The notes under the pieces: generated by a model | What the model was told of the DNA's origin: nothing | Seen by the model: only the letters and a program-made list of their open reading frames with translations | Databases searched by the model: none | In this document: one piece after another, positions 8,790 through 16,620 of the stretch | How the letters are laid out: every line of letters starts with the position of its first letter | Position numbering within the stretch: the first letter of the stretch is position 1 | Source of the DNA: Raineyella sp034933565 | GTDB lineage: Bacteria > Actinomycetota > Actinomycetes > Propionibacteriales > Propionibacteriaceae | Assembly (NCBI RefSeq): GCF_034933565.1 | Contig: NZ_JAYFNG010000036.1 | Span: 1 to 64,000 of the forward strand | Direction of reading: 5' to 3' | DNA length: 64,000 nt | Translations under genes and position numbers: made by a program

Positions 8790-8934
8790 CAGGTTTCGGC
8801 TCCCGGTTCCGGGTGCCGAGGTGTCCTGGCGGTGACCGGGTCGTCGGGACACCTCACGCGGGGGCGTCACCGTGCGGGGGCGTCCGCGCCTCACGTGGTT
8901 CTCATCACCTCGTCACGTGGTCCTGATCACCTCG

Positions 8935-9465
8935 TCACTTGGTCGTCGTCACCATGGAACCGTCCGGGGCGACGACGTACCAGACGCCCTGCACGCCCTG
9001 ACCGGTGACGTCACCCGGGGCCGCGTCGGAGGCCCAGTAGTACAGCGGCAGGCCGTTGAGGGTGACCTGCTTGCCGCCGTTCGCGGTGATGGTGCCGACC
9101 GTGCCGGTGATCCCCTGCAGGCTCGGGGTGTCGCTGGTGGTCAGGACGGGCGGCCAGGCCTTGAGGCAGCCTCCGGTGCAGGCGCTCGTGCCGGCGCCCT
9201 TCACGTCCTTCGTGTACTGGTAGACCGTCATGCCGGTGTCGCTGACGACGATCGTGCCGAGCGAGGTCTGCGCGGTCTTCAGGCCGGCGACGGTCTGCAC
9301 CGATGAGCTGGCGCCGGCGGACGGACCCGCCGGGGTGGTCGTCCCGTAGCCGCCGCCCGAGGTGCCACCGTTGGAGCCGTAGCCGCCCGAGCCGCCGCCG
9401 CACCCGGACAGGGCCAGCAGCACAGCGGCCAGGACGGCTGCCGCGCCGATGAGTTTCGCCTTCAT
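8935..9465 (-). CDS. Secreted lipoprotein with Yx(FWY)xxD repeats
   Basis: A 176-residue lipoprotein of the COG4315 type. The signal is MKAKLIGAAAVLAAVLLALSGC with lipobox ALSGC, followed by a Gly/Ser/Tyr-rich linker. Two copies of the family motif are visible: VYQYTKD around residue 88 and LYYWASD near residue 144. Cysteines at ACTGGCLKAWPPV probably pair outside the membrane. The function of the family is not established; it may bind metal or a redox centre. The ATG at 9465 has GGAGGA upstream. Short direct repeats (TCACCTCGTCAC) surround the stop. Confidence 0.88.
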   Translation of the reverse strand: MKAKLIGAAAVLAAVLLALSGCGGGSGGYGSNGGTSGGGYGTTTPAGPSAGASSSVQTVAGLKTAQTSLGTIVVSDTGMTVYQYTKDVKGAGTSACTGGCLKAWPPVLTTSDTPSLQGITGTVGTITANGGKQVTLNGLPLYYWASDAAPGDVTGQGVQGVWYVVAPDGSMVTTTK

Positions 9466-9633
9466 GAGTTCCTCCTGCAGGACGGAATCCGGAAGGTCGG
9501 GGGCCGGAGGGCCGGGTTGCCGATGGCCGGCGACCGAGGGTGGACACCCGCCCGCCCTCGGTCACCACGCTAGGCCGGTGTGACGTGGCCCACAAGGGGC
9601 TCCGGTCGCCTCCTCGGACCGGGCTCAGATGGC

Positions 9634-10542
9634 TCAGATGTCGTACGCCCCGGGGCTGTCGACACGGTCGGGGCTCGGCGGGCGTACGGGGCTGTCGGGG
9701 TCCGTCGCCTCCGGGGTGACCGGGACCGCCGGCACCTCCTCGGTGGTCTCCGCACCGCGACTCGGCGCGAACCCGACGGTCGGGGCCGGCCGGACCGCCT
9801 CGAGGAAGGGGCGGAAGAGATCGATCGGCATCGGGAAGATGATCGTGGAGTTGTGGTCGGCGCCGACCTCGAGCAGGGTCTGCAGGTAGCGCAGCTGGAT
9901 CGAGGCGGGGCTGGCGGACAGCGTCTCGGCGGCCTTGCGCAGCTCGGCCGAGGCCTGCAGCTCGCCGTGGGCGTTGATCACCTTGGCGCGGCGTTCCCGC
10001 TCGGCCTCGGCCTGCCGCGCCATCGCGCGCTGCATGCCCTCGGGCAGCTCGACGTCCTTGATCTCCACGACCCGCACCTCGACGCCCCAGGGCTTGGTCC
10101 GCTCGTCCATCCGGGCGCGCAGGTCGACGTTGAGGTCCTCGCGGTGGGCCAGCAGCCGGTCCAGGTCGACCCGGCCGAGCAGGGATCGCAGGGTGGTCTG
10201 GGCGATCTGGGAGGTGGCGACCTGGAACTGCTCGACCTCGAGGATCGCCTTCGCCGGGTCGATGACGCGGAAGAGCACCACGGCGTTCACCCGGGCGGAG
10301 ACGTTGTCGTTGGTGATGATCTCCTGGGTCGGGATGGTGTGGGTGATGACGCGCAGGTCCACCCGGACGAGCCGGTCCACCCATGGGATCAGGAGCCTCA
10401 GGCCGGCCGGGTAGACGGGACGTACGCGACCCAGGCGGAACACGACGCCGCGCTGGTACTCGGGGATGACGCGGATCGCGGCCGACAGCAGGATGAGGGC
10501 CAGGATCACGACGGTGATGAGGACGATGAGACCGATGGTCAT
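9634..10542 (-). CDS. SPFH/band 7 membrane protein (stomatin/HflK-like)
   Basis: A 302-residue membrane-anchored protein. One N-terminal transmembrane helix (residues 1-24, MTIGLIVLITVVILALILLS) is followed by the band-7 domain (IPEYQRGVVFRLGRV) and a long charged helical region (RQAEAERERRAKVINAHGEL). This architecture is typical of slipins that organise membrane microdomains or hold proteases. The C-terminal 60 residues are proline-rich and low complexity. The start at 10542 is chosen because it immediately precedes the membrane anchor; a longer frame reaches 10605 without sequence support. No NfeD partner gene is adjacent. Confidence 0.9.
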   Translation of the reverse strand: MTIGLIVLITVVILALILLSAAIRVIPEYQRGVVFRLGRVRPVYPAGLRLLIPWVDRLVRVDLRVITHTIPTQEIITNDNVSARVNAVVLFRVIDPAKAILEVEQFQVATSQIAQTTLRSLLGRVDLDRLLAHREDLNVDLRARMDERTKPWGVEVRVVEIKDVELPEGMQRAMARQAEAERERRAKVINAHGELQASAELRKAAETLSASPASIQLRYLQTLLEVGADHNSTIIFPMPIDLFRPFLEAVRPAPTVGFAPSRGAETTEEVPAVPVTPEATDPDSPVRPPSPDRVDSPGAYDI

Positions 10543-10729
10543 CGCAGGTCCTTGGTTCGGAAGTCTTGATCGGGCCCCCGTCGGGGCCCGGCTCAATTGT
10601 TCCACCCGGGTGTCCGTGCCGGTACGGCCGACGGGGGCCCGACCCGGTCGGCACCGGCTCGGGGCGGGTCGACACCGGCCCCCCGGGCGGTGGGTGCCGA
10701 CCGGGGGGCCGGCGACGTGGGCCGGCGGC

Positions 10730-11116
10730 CTATTCGACGATCACCCTGGTCTCGCCGTCGGCGATCTGCTGGACCAGCTGGTCGCGGGACAGGGTGTAGG
10801 GGCCGCATTCGCAGCCGGCGGGAAGGTCGTCCGGGACGTCGGCGCCCGGAACGGCGTCCAGCAGGTCGTACCAGTCGACCCCGAGCTGGGAGGCGTGGTG
10901 GCCCAGGTCGACGTAGTCCTTGCGCCCGTGGGCCTTGGAGTGGAGTTGTGAGTGATAGACCCGGCCGGCGTCCGTCTCGTACACGGCCGCCAGGTGGTGC
11001 GCCGAGTTGCACTGGACCTGGAGCACGGCCTTCTGACTGGGGCTCGGCCCGAGTGCCTCGTACGCCTGCCGGGCGATCTGCTCACGGATGTCGTGGCTGG
11101 ACTGGCTGCTCTTCAT
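10730..11116 (-). CDS. Conserved-looking hypothetical protein, 128 aa
   Basis: Not recognised. A soluble 128-residue protein, rich in His, Asp and Gln, with two cysteines close together (GCECGPYTL) and another in QVQCNSAHHLAAVY. No signal peptide or membrane segment is seen. Codon use (GC at third positions) is typical of a real gene here. It ends 188 bp from the SPFH gene and starts 8 bp downstream of the dhaM stop on the same strand, so it may be co-transcribed with dhaKLM. Nothing in the sequence links it to that pathway. Confidence 0.7.
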   Translation of the reverse strand: MKSSQSSHDIREQIARQAYEALGPSPSQKAVLQVQCNSAHHLAAVYETDAGRVYHSQLHSKAHGRKDYVDLGHHASQLGVDWYDLLDAVPGADVPDDLPAGCECGPYTLSRDQLVQQIADGETRVIVE

Positions 11117-11124
11117 GCCTGATG

Positions 11125-12018
11125 CTACGTCGAACGGTCCGCCCGGGTGCCCTCATCGGCGGCATCGGTCGCCGGCATCCGGTCCGGGCCGGGCTCCTCG
11201 AGATCACCGAAGCCGGTGACGGCGGAGGCGGCGATCGCCTCGAGCACCTCCCGGGCCTGGCGGCCGGTGGCCTCCACGCGCAGGGTGTCGCCCGGTCCGG
11301 CGGCCAGGGCGAGGACGTCGGTGATGCTGGTCGCGTCGACCGGTCCGTTGCCGCGCGCCGGGTCGGCGAGCCGGACGTCCGCGGCGTACGACCCGACCAG
11401 CGCGACCAACCGGGCGACCGAGCGCAGGTGCAGGCCGAGCGGGCTGGTCACCGCGACGTCGCGGGAGAGCGTGGCCGTCGCGGGGACGTGCCGGGGCTCC
11501 GACGCGGGCCCGTCGCCGGTGAGTGGGGCAGTGTCGGTGCGTGGGGCGGTGTCGTCCAGCAGCTCCTGCTTGGCCCGTAGACCGGCCCGGGCCTCGGCCG
11601 CCACCCGCGGCAGATCGGCGCCGCCGGCGGCCGTCACGACCGCGGCGACCAGCCCCTCGACCAGCGGGGCGCTGCACAGCGCCACCCGGGTCGCCGCCTC
11701 GGGCCCGAGCAGCTCCACGGCCAGCTGCGCGCTCAGCACCGACGAACCGATGTCCATCAGCACCAGTACGCCGTCGAGGGAGGCCGCCTCGGTGAGCGCC
11801 GCGGCCACGGCGGTGGCATCGGTGCCGTACGCGTCGTGCCCGTACGTCTCGTGGCCGTACGTCTCCTGCGCGTACGTTTCGTGCCCCGGCGCCGGCGGAG
11901 CGTTGATCCCGGCGGCGATCCGGATGACCGGCCCGTCGGTGGGCACCATCGAGGTCGCCAGCGCGACTGCCGCCTCGGCCAGCGGCCGGCTGTGCGACAC
12001 CACCACGATCCCGATCAT
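11125..12018 (-). CDS. dhaM: PTS-dependent dihydroxyacetone kinase phosphoryl donor DhaM (EIIA-HPr fusion)
   Basis: A 297-residue phosphocarrier that passes phosphate from the PTS to DhaL. Residues 1-140 are an EIIA-Man-like domain with active His in VVSHSRPLAEA and the conserved VLMDIGSSVLSA. Residues about 185-275 form an HPr domain with active His in SPLGLHLRS. There is no enzyme-I-like third domain, so it is the two-domain version. In place of the short loop after the first strand pair is a four-copy five-residue repeat (GHETY-type) encoded by a 15-bp tandem repeat. It is the last of dhaK-dhaL-dhaM, 53 bp after dhaL. Confidence 0.92.
   Translation of the reverse strand: MIGIVVVSHSRPLAEAAVALATSMVPTDGPVIRIAAGINAPPAPGHETYAQETYGHETYGHDAYGTDATAVAAALTEAASLDGVLVLMDIGSSVLSAQLAVELLGPEAATRVALCSAPLVEGLVAAVVTAAGGADLPRVAAEARAGLRAKQELLDDTAPRTDTAPLTGDGPASEPRHVPATATLSRDVAVTSPLGLHLRSVARLVALVGSYAADVRLADPARGNGPVDATSITDVLALAAGPGDTLRVEATGRQAREVLEAIAASAVTGFGDLEEPGPDRMPATDAADEGTRADRST
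11827..11886. repeat. 15-bp tandem repeat, four copies, inside dhaM
   Basis: Four 15-bp units beginning GTACG run in frame and encode GHETY, AQETY, GHETY and GHDAY on the minus strand. The insertion sits in the EIIA domain near its active-site end. Confidence 0.85.
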
Positions 12019-12071
12019 CGGGACGTACGTCCTGTGCTCATCCGACGGCGACGCTCATCCGATGGCCACGC

Positions 12072-12722
12072 TCACCTGACGGCGGCGCGCAGCAGCAGCG
12101 CCGCGCTGGTCGCGCCGGGGTCCTGGTGGCCGACGCTGCGTTCGCCCAGGTAGCTGGCCCGGCCCCGGTGGGCGACCAGCGGGACAGTGGCGGCACAGCC
12201 GTCGTCGGCCCGGTCGGCGGCCGCCACCAGGGCGTCGGCGAGGCCCGCGCCGTCGGCGACCGCTGCGTCGTACGCGTCGAGGGCCGGCAGGAGGGCGTCG
12301 AGCATCGTCTTGTCACCCGGCTCGGCCCGGCCGCGTTGCCGGATGCCGTCGACCCCGGCGTGCAGGGCGAGGCCGACCCGGCCCGCATCGGCCTCGGTCA
12401 GCCCGGCCAACGGCTGGGCGAAGCGCAGCCAGAACGTCCCGTACAGCGGGCCCGCGGCGCCACCGACCGAGCTCACCAGCGCCATCCCGACCTGTTTCGC
12501 CAGCGCGTCGAGGGTCCCGAAGGTCCGCTTGGCGAGCAGGGCCGTCACCGACGTCATCCCGCGGGCCATGTTGGTGCCGTGGTCGGCATCGCCGATGGCC
12601 GCGTCGAGCTCGGTCAGTTCGTCCTCGTGCTCGGCGATCAGTGCCGCGTACGCGTGCAACCAGGCGGTCAGTCCCTCGACGGTGAGCGTCTGCGGGGTGG
12701 AGCTGTTGGCCACCGGGCTCAC
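12072..12722 (-). CDS. dhaL: Dihydroxyacetone kinase subunit DhaL (ADP-binding)
   Basis: A 216-residue DhaL. The Asp-rich Mg-ADP site is seen in LDAAIGDADHGTNMARG, followed by SSVGGAAGPLYGTFWLR (signature SVGGASGPLYG). It ends SYLGERSVGHQDPGATSAAL, also diagnostic. It holds ADP as a fixed cofactor, is recharged by DhaM and phosphorylates dihydroxyacetone bound to DhaK. The GTG at 12722 overlaps the dhaK stop as GTGA; another in-frame GTG lies three codons upstream. Confidence 0.95.
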   Translation of the reverse strand: MSPVANSSTPQTLTVEGLTAWLHAYAALIAEHEDELTELDAAIGDADHGTNMARGMTSVTALLAKRTFGTLDALAKQVGMALVSSVGGAAGPLYGTFWLRFAQPLAGLTEADAGRVGLALHAGVDGIRQRGRAEPGDKTMLDALLPALDAYDAAVADGAGLADALVAAADRADDGCAATVPLVAHRGRASYLGERSVGHQDPGATSAALLLRAAVR

Positions 12723-13723
12723 CGCCCCCACCGCAGCGCGGGCGTGTCCACCGGGGCGTCCCAGAGCCGGACGAGCTCGTCGTCGGCCCGCAGCAGGGTC
12801 ACCGAGCAGCCGGCCATGTCGAGGGAGGTGATGTGGTTGCCGACCAGCTGTCGGACCACCCGGATGCCGTGCGCCTCGAGGATGGCGGCCACCTCGCCGT
12901 ACATCAGGTAGAGCTCGAGCAGTGGGGTGGCGCCCATGCCGTTGACCAGGGCCAGCACGGCATCGCCCCGGGTGAAGGGCAGGTCGTCGAGGATCGGCGC
13001 CAGCAACTGCTCAGCGATCTCGGCGGCGGGGGCCAGCGGGACGGTGGCCCGGCCCGGCTCACCGTGGATGCCGATGCCCATCTCCATCTCGTTGTCGGCC
13101 AGGGTGAAGGTCGGCCTCCCGGCGCTCGGCGGGGTACACGGGGTCAGCGCCATGCCCATGCTGCGGGCGTTCTCGTTCACCCGCCGGGCGACATCCGCGA
13201 CGTCGGCGAGGGGACGGCCCTCCTCGGCCGCCGCCCCGGCCAGCTTCTCGGCGAACACCGTGGCGCCGGTGCCGCGCCGGCCCGCGGTCCAGGTCGAGTC
13301 ACGTACGGCCACGTCGTCGTCCAGTACGACGGTGGCGATCTCGACGCGGCCCTCCTCGGCGGCCAGTTCCGCGGCCATCTCGAAGTTCATCACGTCGCCG
13401 GTGTAGTTCTTCACCAGGTGCAGCACCCCGGCCCCGGCGTCGACCCGCCGGGTCGCGGCGAGCACCTGGTCGGGCACCGGGGAGGTGAACACCTGTCCGC
13501 AGCACGCGGCGGACAGCATCCCGTGCCCCACGTACCCGGCGTGCAGCGGTTCGTGCCCCGACCCGCCGCCGGACACCAGTCCGACGGTCCCGAGCAGCGG
13601 CGGCTCGGCGCGGTAGACGGTGGCCAGCTCGTGGTCGACCCGGACCCGGCCGGCGTACGCGGCCCCGAAGCCGCGCAATGCCTCGGCGACGACGTCGTCG
13701 GGAGCGTTGATGAGCTTCTTCAT
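12719..13723 (-). CDS. dhaK: Dihydroxyacetone kinase subunit DhaK
   Basis: A 334-residue DhaK that binds dihydroxyacetone through a hemiaminal with a histidine. The N-terminus is MKKLINAPDDVVAEALRGF. The substrate-site motif SGGGSGHEPLHAGYVGHGM and the covalent-binding His segment MGIGIHGEPG are both present. Together with DhaL and DhaM it makes dihydroxyacetone phosphate for glycolysis. The ATG at 13723 gives the standard N-terminus; a TTG four codons upstream has no better ribosome site. First gene of dhaKLM; no operon regulator is adjacent. Confidence 0.95.
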   Translation of the reverse strand: MKKLINAPDDVVAEALRGFGAAYAGRVRVDHELATVYRAEPPLLGTVGLVSGGGSGHEPLHAGYVGHGMLSAACCGQVFTSPVPDQVLAATRRVDAGAGVLHLVKNYTGDVMNFEMAAELAAEEGRVEIATVVLDDDVAVRDSTWTAGRRGTGATVFAEKLAGAAAEEGRPLADVADVARRVNENARSMGMALTPCTPPSAGRPTFTLADNEMEMGIGIHGEPGRATVPLAPAAEIAEQLLAPILDDLPFTRGDAVLALVNGMGATPLLELYLMYGEVAAILEAHGIRVVRQLVGNHITSLDMAGCSVTLLRADDELVRLWDAPVDTPALRWGR

Positions 13724-13870
13724 GGGACCATCCAACGCCGGTTCCGGACCGTTGTCAGGGGGTGCGTGACGGCGACGGACCCCTCGGCGGGATCACCCGC
13801 CGAGGGGGATCCCGCCCGCGGGCGCCATGACGGATACTGGAGCATCGGGGACGAGCGAAGGGGGACGACG

Positions 13871-13999
13871 ATGGCTGCAACCGCCGTCACGATGAAGAGG
13901 ACCGGCTGAGACGTGGTGCTCGGGATCGCCGTGTTGACCGTCATCAGCCTGTTCCATCATGCGCAACCCGGCCGTCGGCGCGGTCTGAGCCGGTCATGA
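13871..13999 (+). pseudogene. Small membrane-protein remnant with in-frame stop
   Basis: Starting from an ATG with AAGGGGG in front, the frame reads MAATAVTMKRTG, a TGA at 13907-13909, then DVVLGIAVLTVISLFHHAQ and a basic tail to 13999. If the TGA were TGG, the product would be a continuous 42-residue peptide with a basic N-terminus, Trp and one membrane helix (KRTGWDVVLGI). The stop overlaps the next gene's ATG as ATGA, a sign that the frame was once translated. It could instead be a 12-codon leader followed by a GTG-started 28-codon ORF (13913-13999). Confidence 0.4.
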
Positions 14000-14658
14000 C
14001 CGCCGGGGTCGTCGGGCTGGTCACGCTCATCGCCGGAGCCCTGTTCTGCTTCCGCGGCGGAGCGGCACTGCGCGCCCTGCTCGCGGTCTGGGGCGGGTTC
14101 GTCGGGTTCGTCCTCGGCGCGGAGGTCGCCGCCTCGGTGACCGGCCAGCCGCCGTTCACCGGCCCGGGCGGGTGGATCGGCGCGCTTCTGGGCGCGCTCT
14201 TCCTCGGCTCCCTGGCGTACGCGTTCTATGCGCTGGCCGTGGTGCTGTCGGTCGGGTCGATGGGGTTCAGCCTCGGCGCGCTGCTGGCGGCGATCCTCGG
14301 TGCGCCCGATCCCTGGGCCGGGGTGATCGGCCTGGCCGCCGCGATCGGACTGGCGGTGGTCGCGCTCGCCACCGAGTTGCCGCGGCTGCTGCTCACCGTG
14401 TTCGCCGCGGTGGTGGGGGCGGTGGCGATGGTCGGGGCCCTGCTGCTGCTGTTCGGTCGCCTCGGCGTCGGCCAGCTGACCCCGGGCGGCGTGTGGGACG
14501 CCGTCGCGGCATCCCCGTGGTGGGCCGCGGCCGTGGTCGTCCTCGCCGTGCTCGGCACGATCGTGCAGTCCCGCCGGCCGGCCGTCGCCGACCAGCGCTG
14601 GGGCCCCAGGGCGTCCCGGACGCCCGGCGCCCCTCCCCGTACCCCGGAAGGACACTGA
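13996..14658 (+). CDS. DUF4203-like polytopic membrane protein
   Basis: A 220-residue protein with about seven hydrophobic helices (for example VGLVTLIAGALFCFRGGAAL and LGALLGALFLGSLAYAFYAL) and a short basic, proline-rich cytoplasmic tail (about 190-220). The spacing of Gly-rich helices resembles the TMEM198/DUF4203 family, whose role in bacteria is unknown. It is preceded with a 4-bp overlap by the small broken frame at 13871-13999 and followed after 1 bp by the META lipoprotein gene, so the two are probably one transcript. Confidence 0.7.
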   Translation: MTAGVVGLVTLIAGALFCFRGGAALRALLAVWGGFVGFVLGAEVAASVTGQPPFTGPGGWIGALLGALFLGSLAYAFYALAVVLSVGSMGFSLGALLAAILGAPDPWAGVIGLAAAIGLAVVALATELPRLLLTVFAAVVGAVAMVGALLLLFGRLGVGQLTPGGVWDAVAASPWWAAAVVVLAVLGTIVQSRRPAVADQRWGPRASRTPGAPPRTPEGH

Positions 14659-14659
14659 G

Positions 14660-15076
14660 ATGAAGCTCCGTATCCTGGCTGCCACCCTGCTCGCGGTGCT
14701 GCCGGTGCTCGGCTGTAGTGCGGCCGGTGACACCGCCGCCCTGGTCGGGCCCACCTGGCGGCTCACCACCCTGCGCGGCGAGCCCGTCGCGGCGACCCCC
14801 GAGGTCACCGCCGTCTTCGCCCCCGACGGGAAGATCGCCGGTTCCGGCGGCTGCAACCGCTACTTCGGCGCCGCCACGGCGACCGGTGACACCCTGAAGA
14901 TCTCCCCGCTCGCCTCCACCATGATGGCCTGCGAACCGCAGACGGTGATGGCCCAGGAGGCGCACTATCTGCAGACCCTGGAGGCCGCCGCACACTGGGG
15001 CGTCGTCGGGGACACGCTGACGATCAGCGACGCCTCCGGGGCCGCTCTGCTGACGTACGTCCGTACGGCCGCCTGA
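14660..15076 (+). CDS. META/HslJ-domain lipoprotein
   Basis: A 138-residue exported lipoprotein. The signal peptide is MKLRILAATLLAVLPVLGC with lipobox PVLGC. The rest is a single META (DUF306, HslJ-like) domain: TWRLTTLRGEPV, then the hallmark GSGGCNRYFGA, then STMMACEP. HslJ proteins are linked to heat or antibiotic stress resistance, but the molecular role is unclear. The ATG lies 1 bp after the stop of the preceding membrane gene. Confidence 0.9.
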   Translation: MKLRILAATLLAVLPVLGCSAAGDTAALVGPTWRLTTLRGEPVAATPEVTAVFAPDGKIAGSGGCNRYFGAATATGDTLKISPLASTMMACEPQTVMAQEAHYLQTLEAAAHWGVVGDTLTISDASGAALLTYVRTAA

Positions 15077-15171
15077 CACCGCCGGCCGCGCCGGTCCGCC
15101 CGCCCGAGCGGCGGTCGCTGTCTGCGGGGGCTGGCACAGTGGAGGGGAGCCCCGACGGAAGGACCGATGTT

Positions 15172-15987
15172 GTGAACCCGCCCGAGACCCCGGCCCGTGC
15201 CGCCACACAGGATCTCACCACCCCGGTCGATCCCTCGGTGGATCCGGCGCCGGCGAGGGACCTTGATGGCCCGACAGGGGAGGTCGCCGCCGACGTCCTT
15301 CCGCTCGCCGCGCTCACCACCGCTGGGATCATCGAGGTGTACGACGAACTGCTGCGGCCGTCGTTCCGCCCGGAGGAGCTGCTCAGCATCGGCGAAGTGC
15401 TGCGCGTCTACGCGGGTGCCGATCCGGCGCCCTCCGGAGTCGTGCTGCGCGACGGCCATCCGCTCGGCATCCACCTGTGCGAGCGGTTCGTCGGCGGCGA
15501 GGTGCTGCTGCTGTCCTATCTCGCCGTGTCGTCCCAGGCGCGTGGTGGCGGGATCGGATCGGTCCTGCTGGACGATGTCTCCCGCTCGCGGGTGGAGTCC
15601 GGTCCGGGGGCGGTCGTCCTGGCCGAGGTCGATGACCCACGGGTGTGGCCGGCGACCCCGAGCACCGGCGATCCGGTGGCCCGGCTCCGGTTCTACGGAC
15701 GCCGCGGCGCCCGGCTGCTGCCGATGTCCTTCACCCAGCCGCAGCTGCAGCCGGGGGTGGGGCGGGTCCCCGGGATGTTCCTGATCCGCCTCGATCAGCA
15801 GGGGGACCCCGCTCCCGATCTCCTCACCCGGTTCGTGACCGAGTACTACACCGAGTGCGAGGGACCTGAGGCCCTCGACGACCCGACGCTGCGGACCATG
15901 CTGGCGGCAGCCGGTCAGATCGATCTCGATCGCGACCTGCTGCCGATGACGGACTGGGAGCGGTTGCCGCAGGTCGTCGTCCGGTAG
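15172..15987 (+). CDS. GNAT-family N-acetyltransferase
   Basis: A 271-residue protein whose middle part is a GNAT acetyltransferase. Motif A is seen as LLLSYLAVSSQARGGGIGS (acetyl-CoA loop Q-A-R-G-G-G-I-G), followed by a helix and the segment RLRFYGRRGARLLP. The first 45 residues are Pro/Ala-rich and probably disordered. The C-terminal 60 residues are acidic. GTG at 15172 with AAGGA upstream is preferred over a GTG at 15139 that lacks one. Acceptor substrate unknown. Confidence 0.82.
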   Translation: MNPPETPARAATQDLTTPVDPSVDPAPARDLDGPTGEVAADVLPLAALTTAGIIEVYDELLRPSFRPEELLSIGEVLRVYAGADPAPSGVVLRDGHPLGIHLCERFVGGEVLLLSYLAVSSQARGGGIGSVLLDDVSRSRVESGPGAVVLAEVDDPRVWPATPSTGDPVARLRFYGRRGARLLPMSFTQPQLQPGVGRVPGMFLIRLDQQGDPAPDLLTRFVTEYYTECEGPEALDDPTLRTMLAAAGQIDLDRDLLPMTDWERLPQVVVR

Positions 15988-15999
15988 CCGCGGTCGCCG

Positions 16000-16401
16000 T
16001 CAGGCCCGGGTGGAGGCGTCGGTGGGTTCGTCGGCGTGCTCGGTCTGCTCGGCGGCGATCTGGGCGCGGACGTCGTCCATGTCCAGGGCCTCCACGGCGG
16101 CGAGCAGCTCGTCGAACGTCTTCGCCGGCAGGGCACCCGCCTGACGGAACACCAGGATCCCGTCCCGGAAGGCCATCAGCGTCGGGATCGAGGAGATCTG
16201 GGCGGCCATCGCGAGGCCCTGCTCGGCCTCGGTGTCGACCTTGCCGAATCGCAGGTCCGGGTGCGCCTCCGACGCCTTCTCGAACACCGGCGCGAAGGCG
16301 CGGCACGGGCCGCACCATGCGGCCCAGAAGTCCACGAACGTGATGCCCTCGCGGAGCACCGTCTCTTCGAAGTTGTCTGCTGTCAGCTGCAGCGTGGCCA
16401 T
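16000..16401 (-). CDS. Thioredoxin
   Basis: A 133-residue thioredoxin with the redox motif WCGPC in FVDFWAAWCGPCRAFAPVF and the cis-Pro segment SSIPTLMAFRDG. A roughly 25-residue acidic C-terminal tail follows the domain. The ATG at 16401 is six bases from GAAGGGG; an ATG two codons upstream abuts the site. The CsoR-type operator 41 bp upstream suggests control by copper or reactive sulfur, so this may be a dedicated stress thioredoxin rather than the housekeeping one. No trxB is adjacent. Confidence 0.93.
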   Translation of the reverse strand: MATLQLTADNFEETVLREGITFVDFWAAWCGPCRAFAPVFEKASEAHPDLRFGKVDTEAEQGLAMAAQISSIPTLMAFRDGILVFRQAGALPAKTFDELLAAVEALDMDDVRAQIAAEQTEHADEPTDASTRA

Positions 16402-16441
16402 GGTCATCCCCTTCAGGTGAACAGTGCCGCCACCGTAGCAC

Positions 16442-16457
16442 ATACCCCCTAGGGTAT
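16442..16457. promoter_or_regulatory. CsoR/CstR-like operator upstream of thioredoxin
   Basis: Inverted repeat ATACCC-CCTA-GGGTAT. CsoR-family repressors (copper- or persulfide-sensing) are known to bind G/C-tract palindromes of this TACCC...GGGTA form. On the minus strand it ends 11 bp before a possible -10 (TACGGT) for the thioredoxin gene. The cognate repressor is not in the window. Confidence 0.55.
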
Positions 16458-16620
16458 TGAGGTCGACGGTTCCGCGTACGGTTCGGACGCCGTGCCCCGC
16501 GGATGGCTCCGGCGGGCCGGACGGTCGCGACTTGCGGACGGAGCGGGACGTGGTGGAATCGAGGGTGTGGTGGTCTCCTGATCGCCGGAGACCCGATTGG
16601 CCGAGGAAGGATATCCACCG

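Noticed and set aside
8899..8944. Short direct repeats TCACCTCGTCACxTGGT as an attachment site
   Set aside because: Too short, imperfect, and no integrase or tRNA nearby; one copy is the end of the lipoprotein gene.
12719..13735. Using the TTG at 13735 as dhaK start
   Set aside because: The ATG at 13723 gives the family-standard MKKLIN start; the extra four codons have no better ribosome site.
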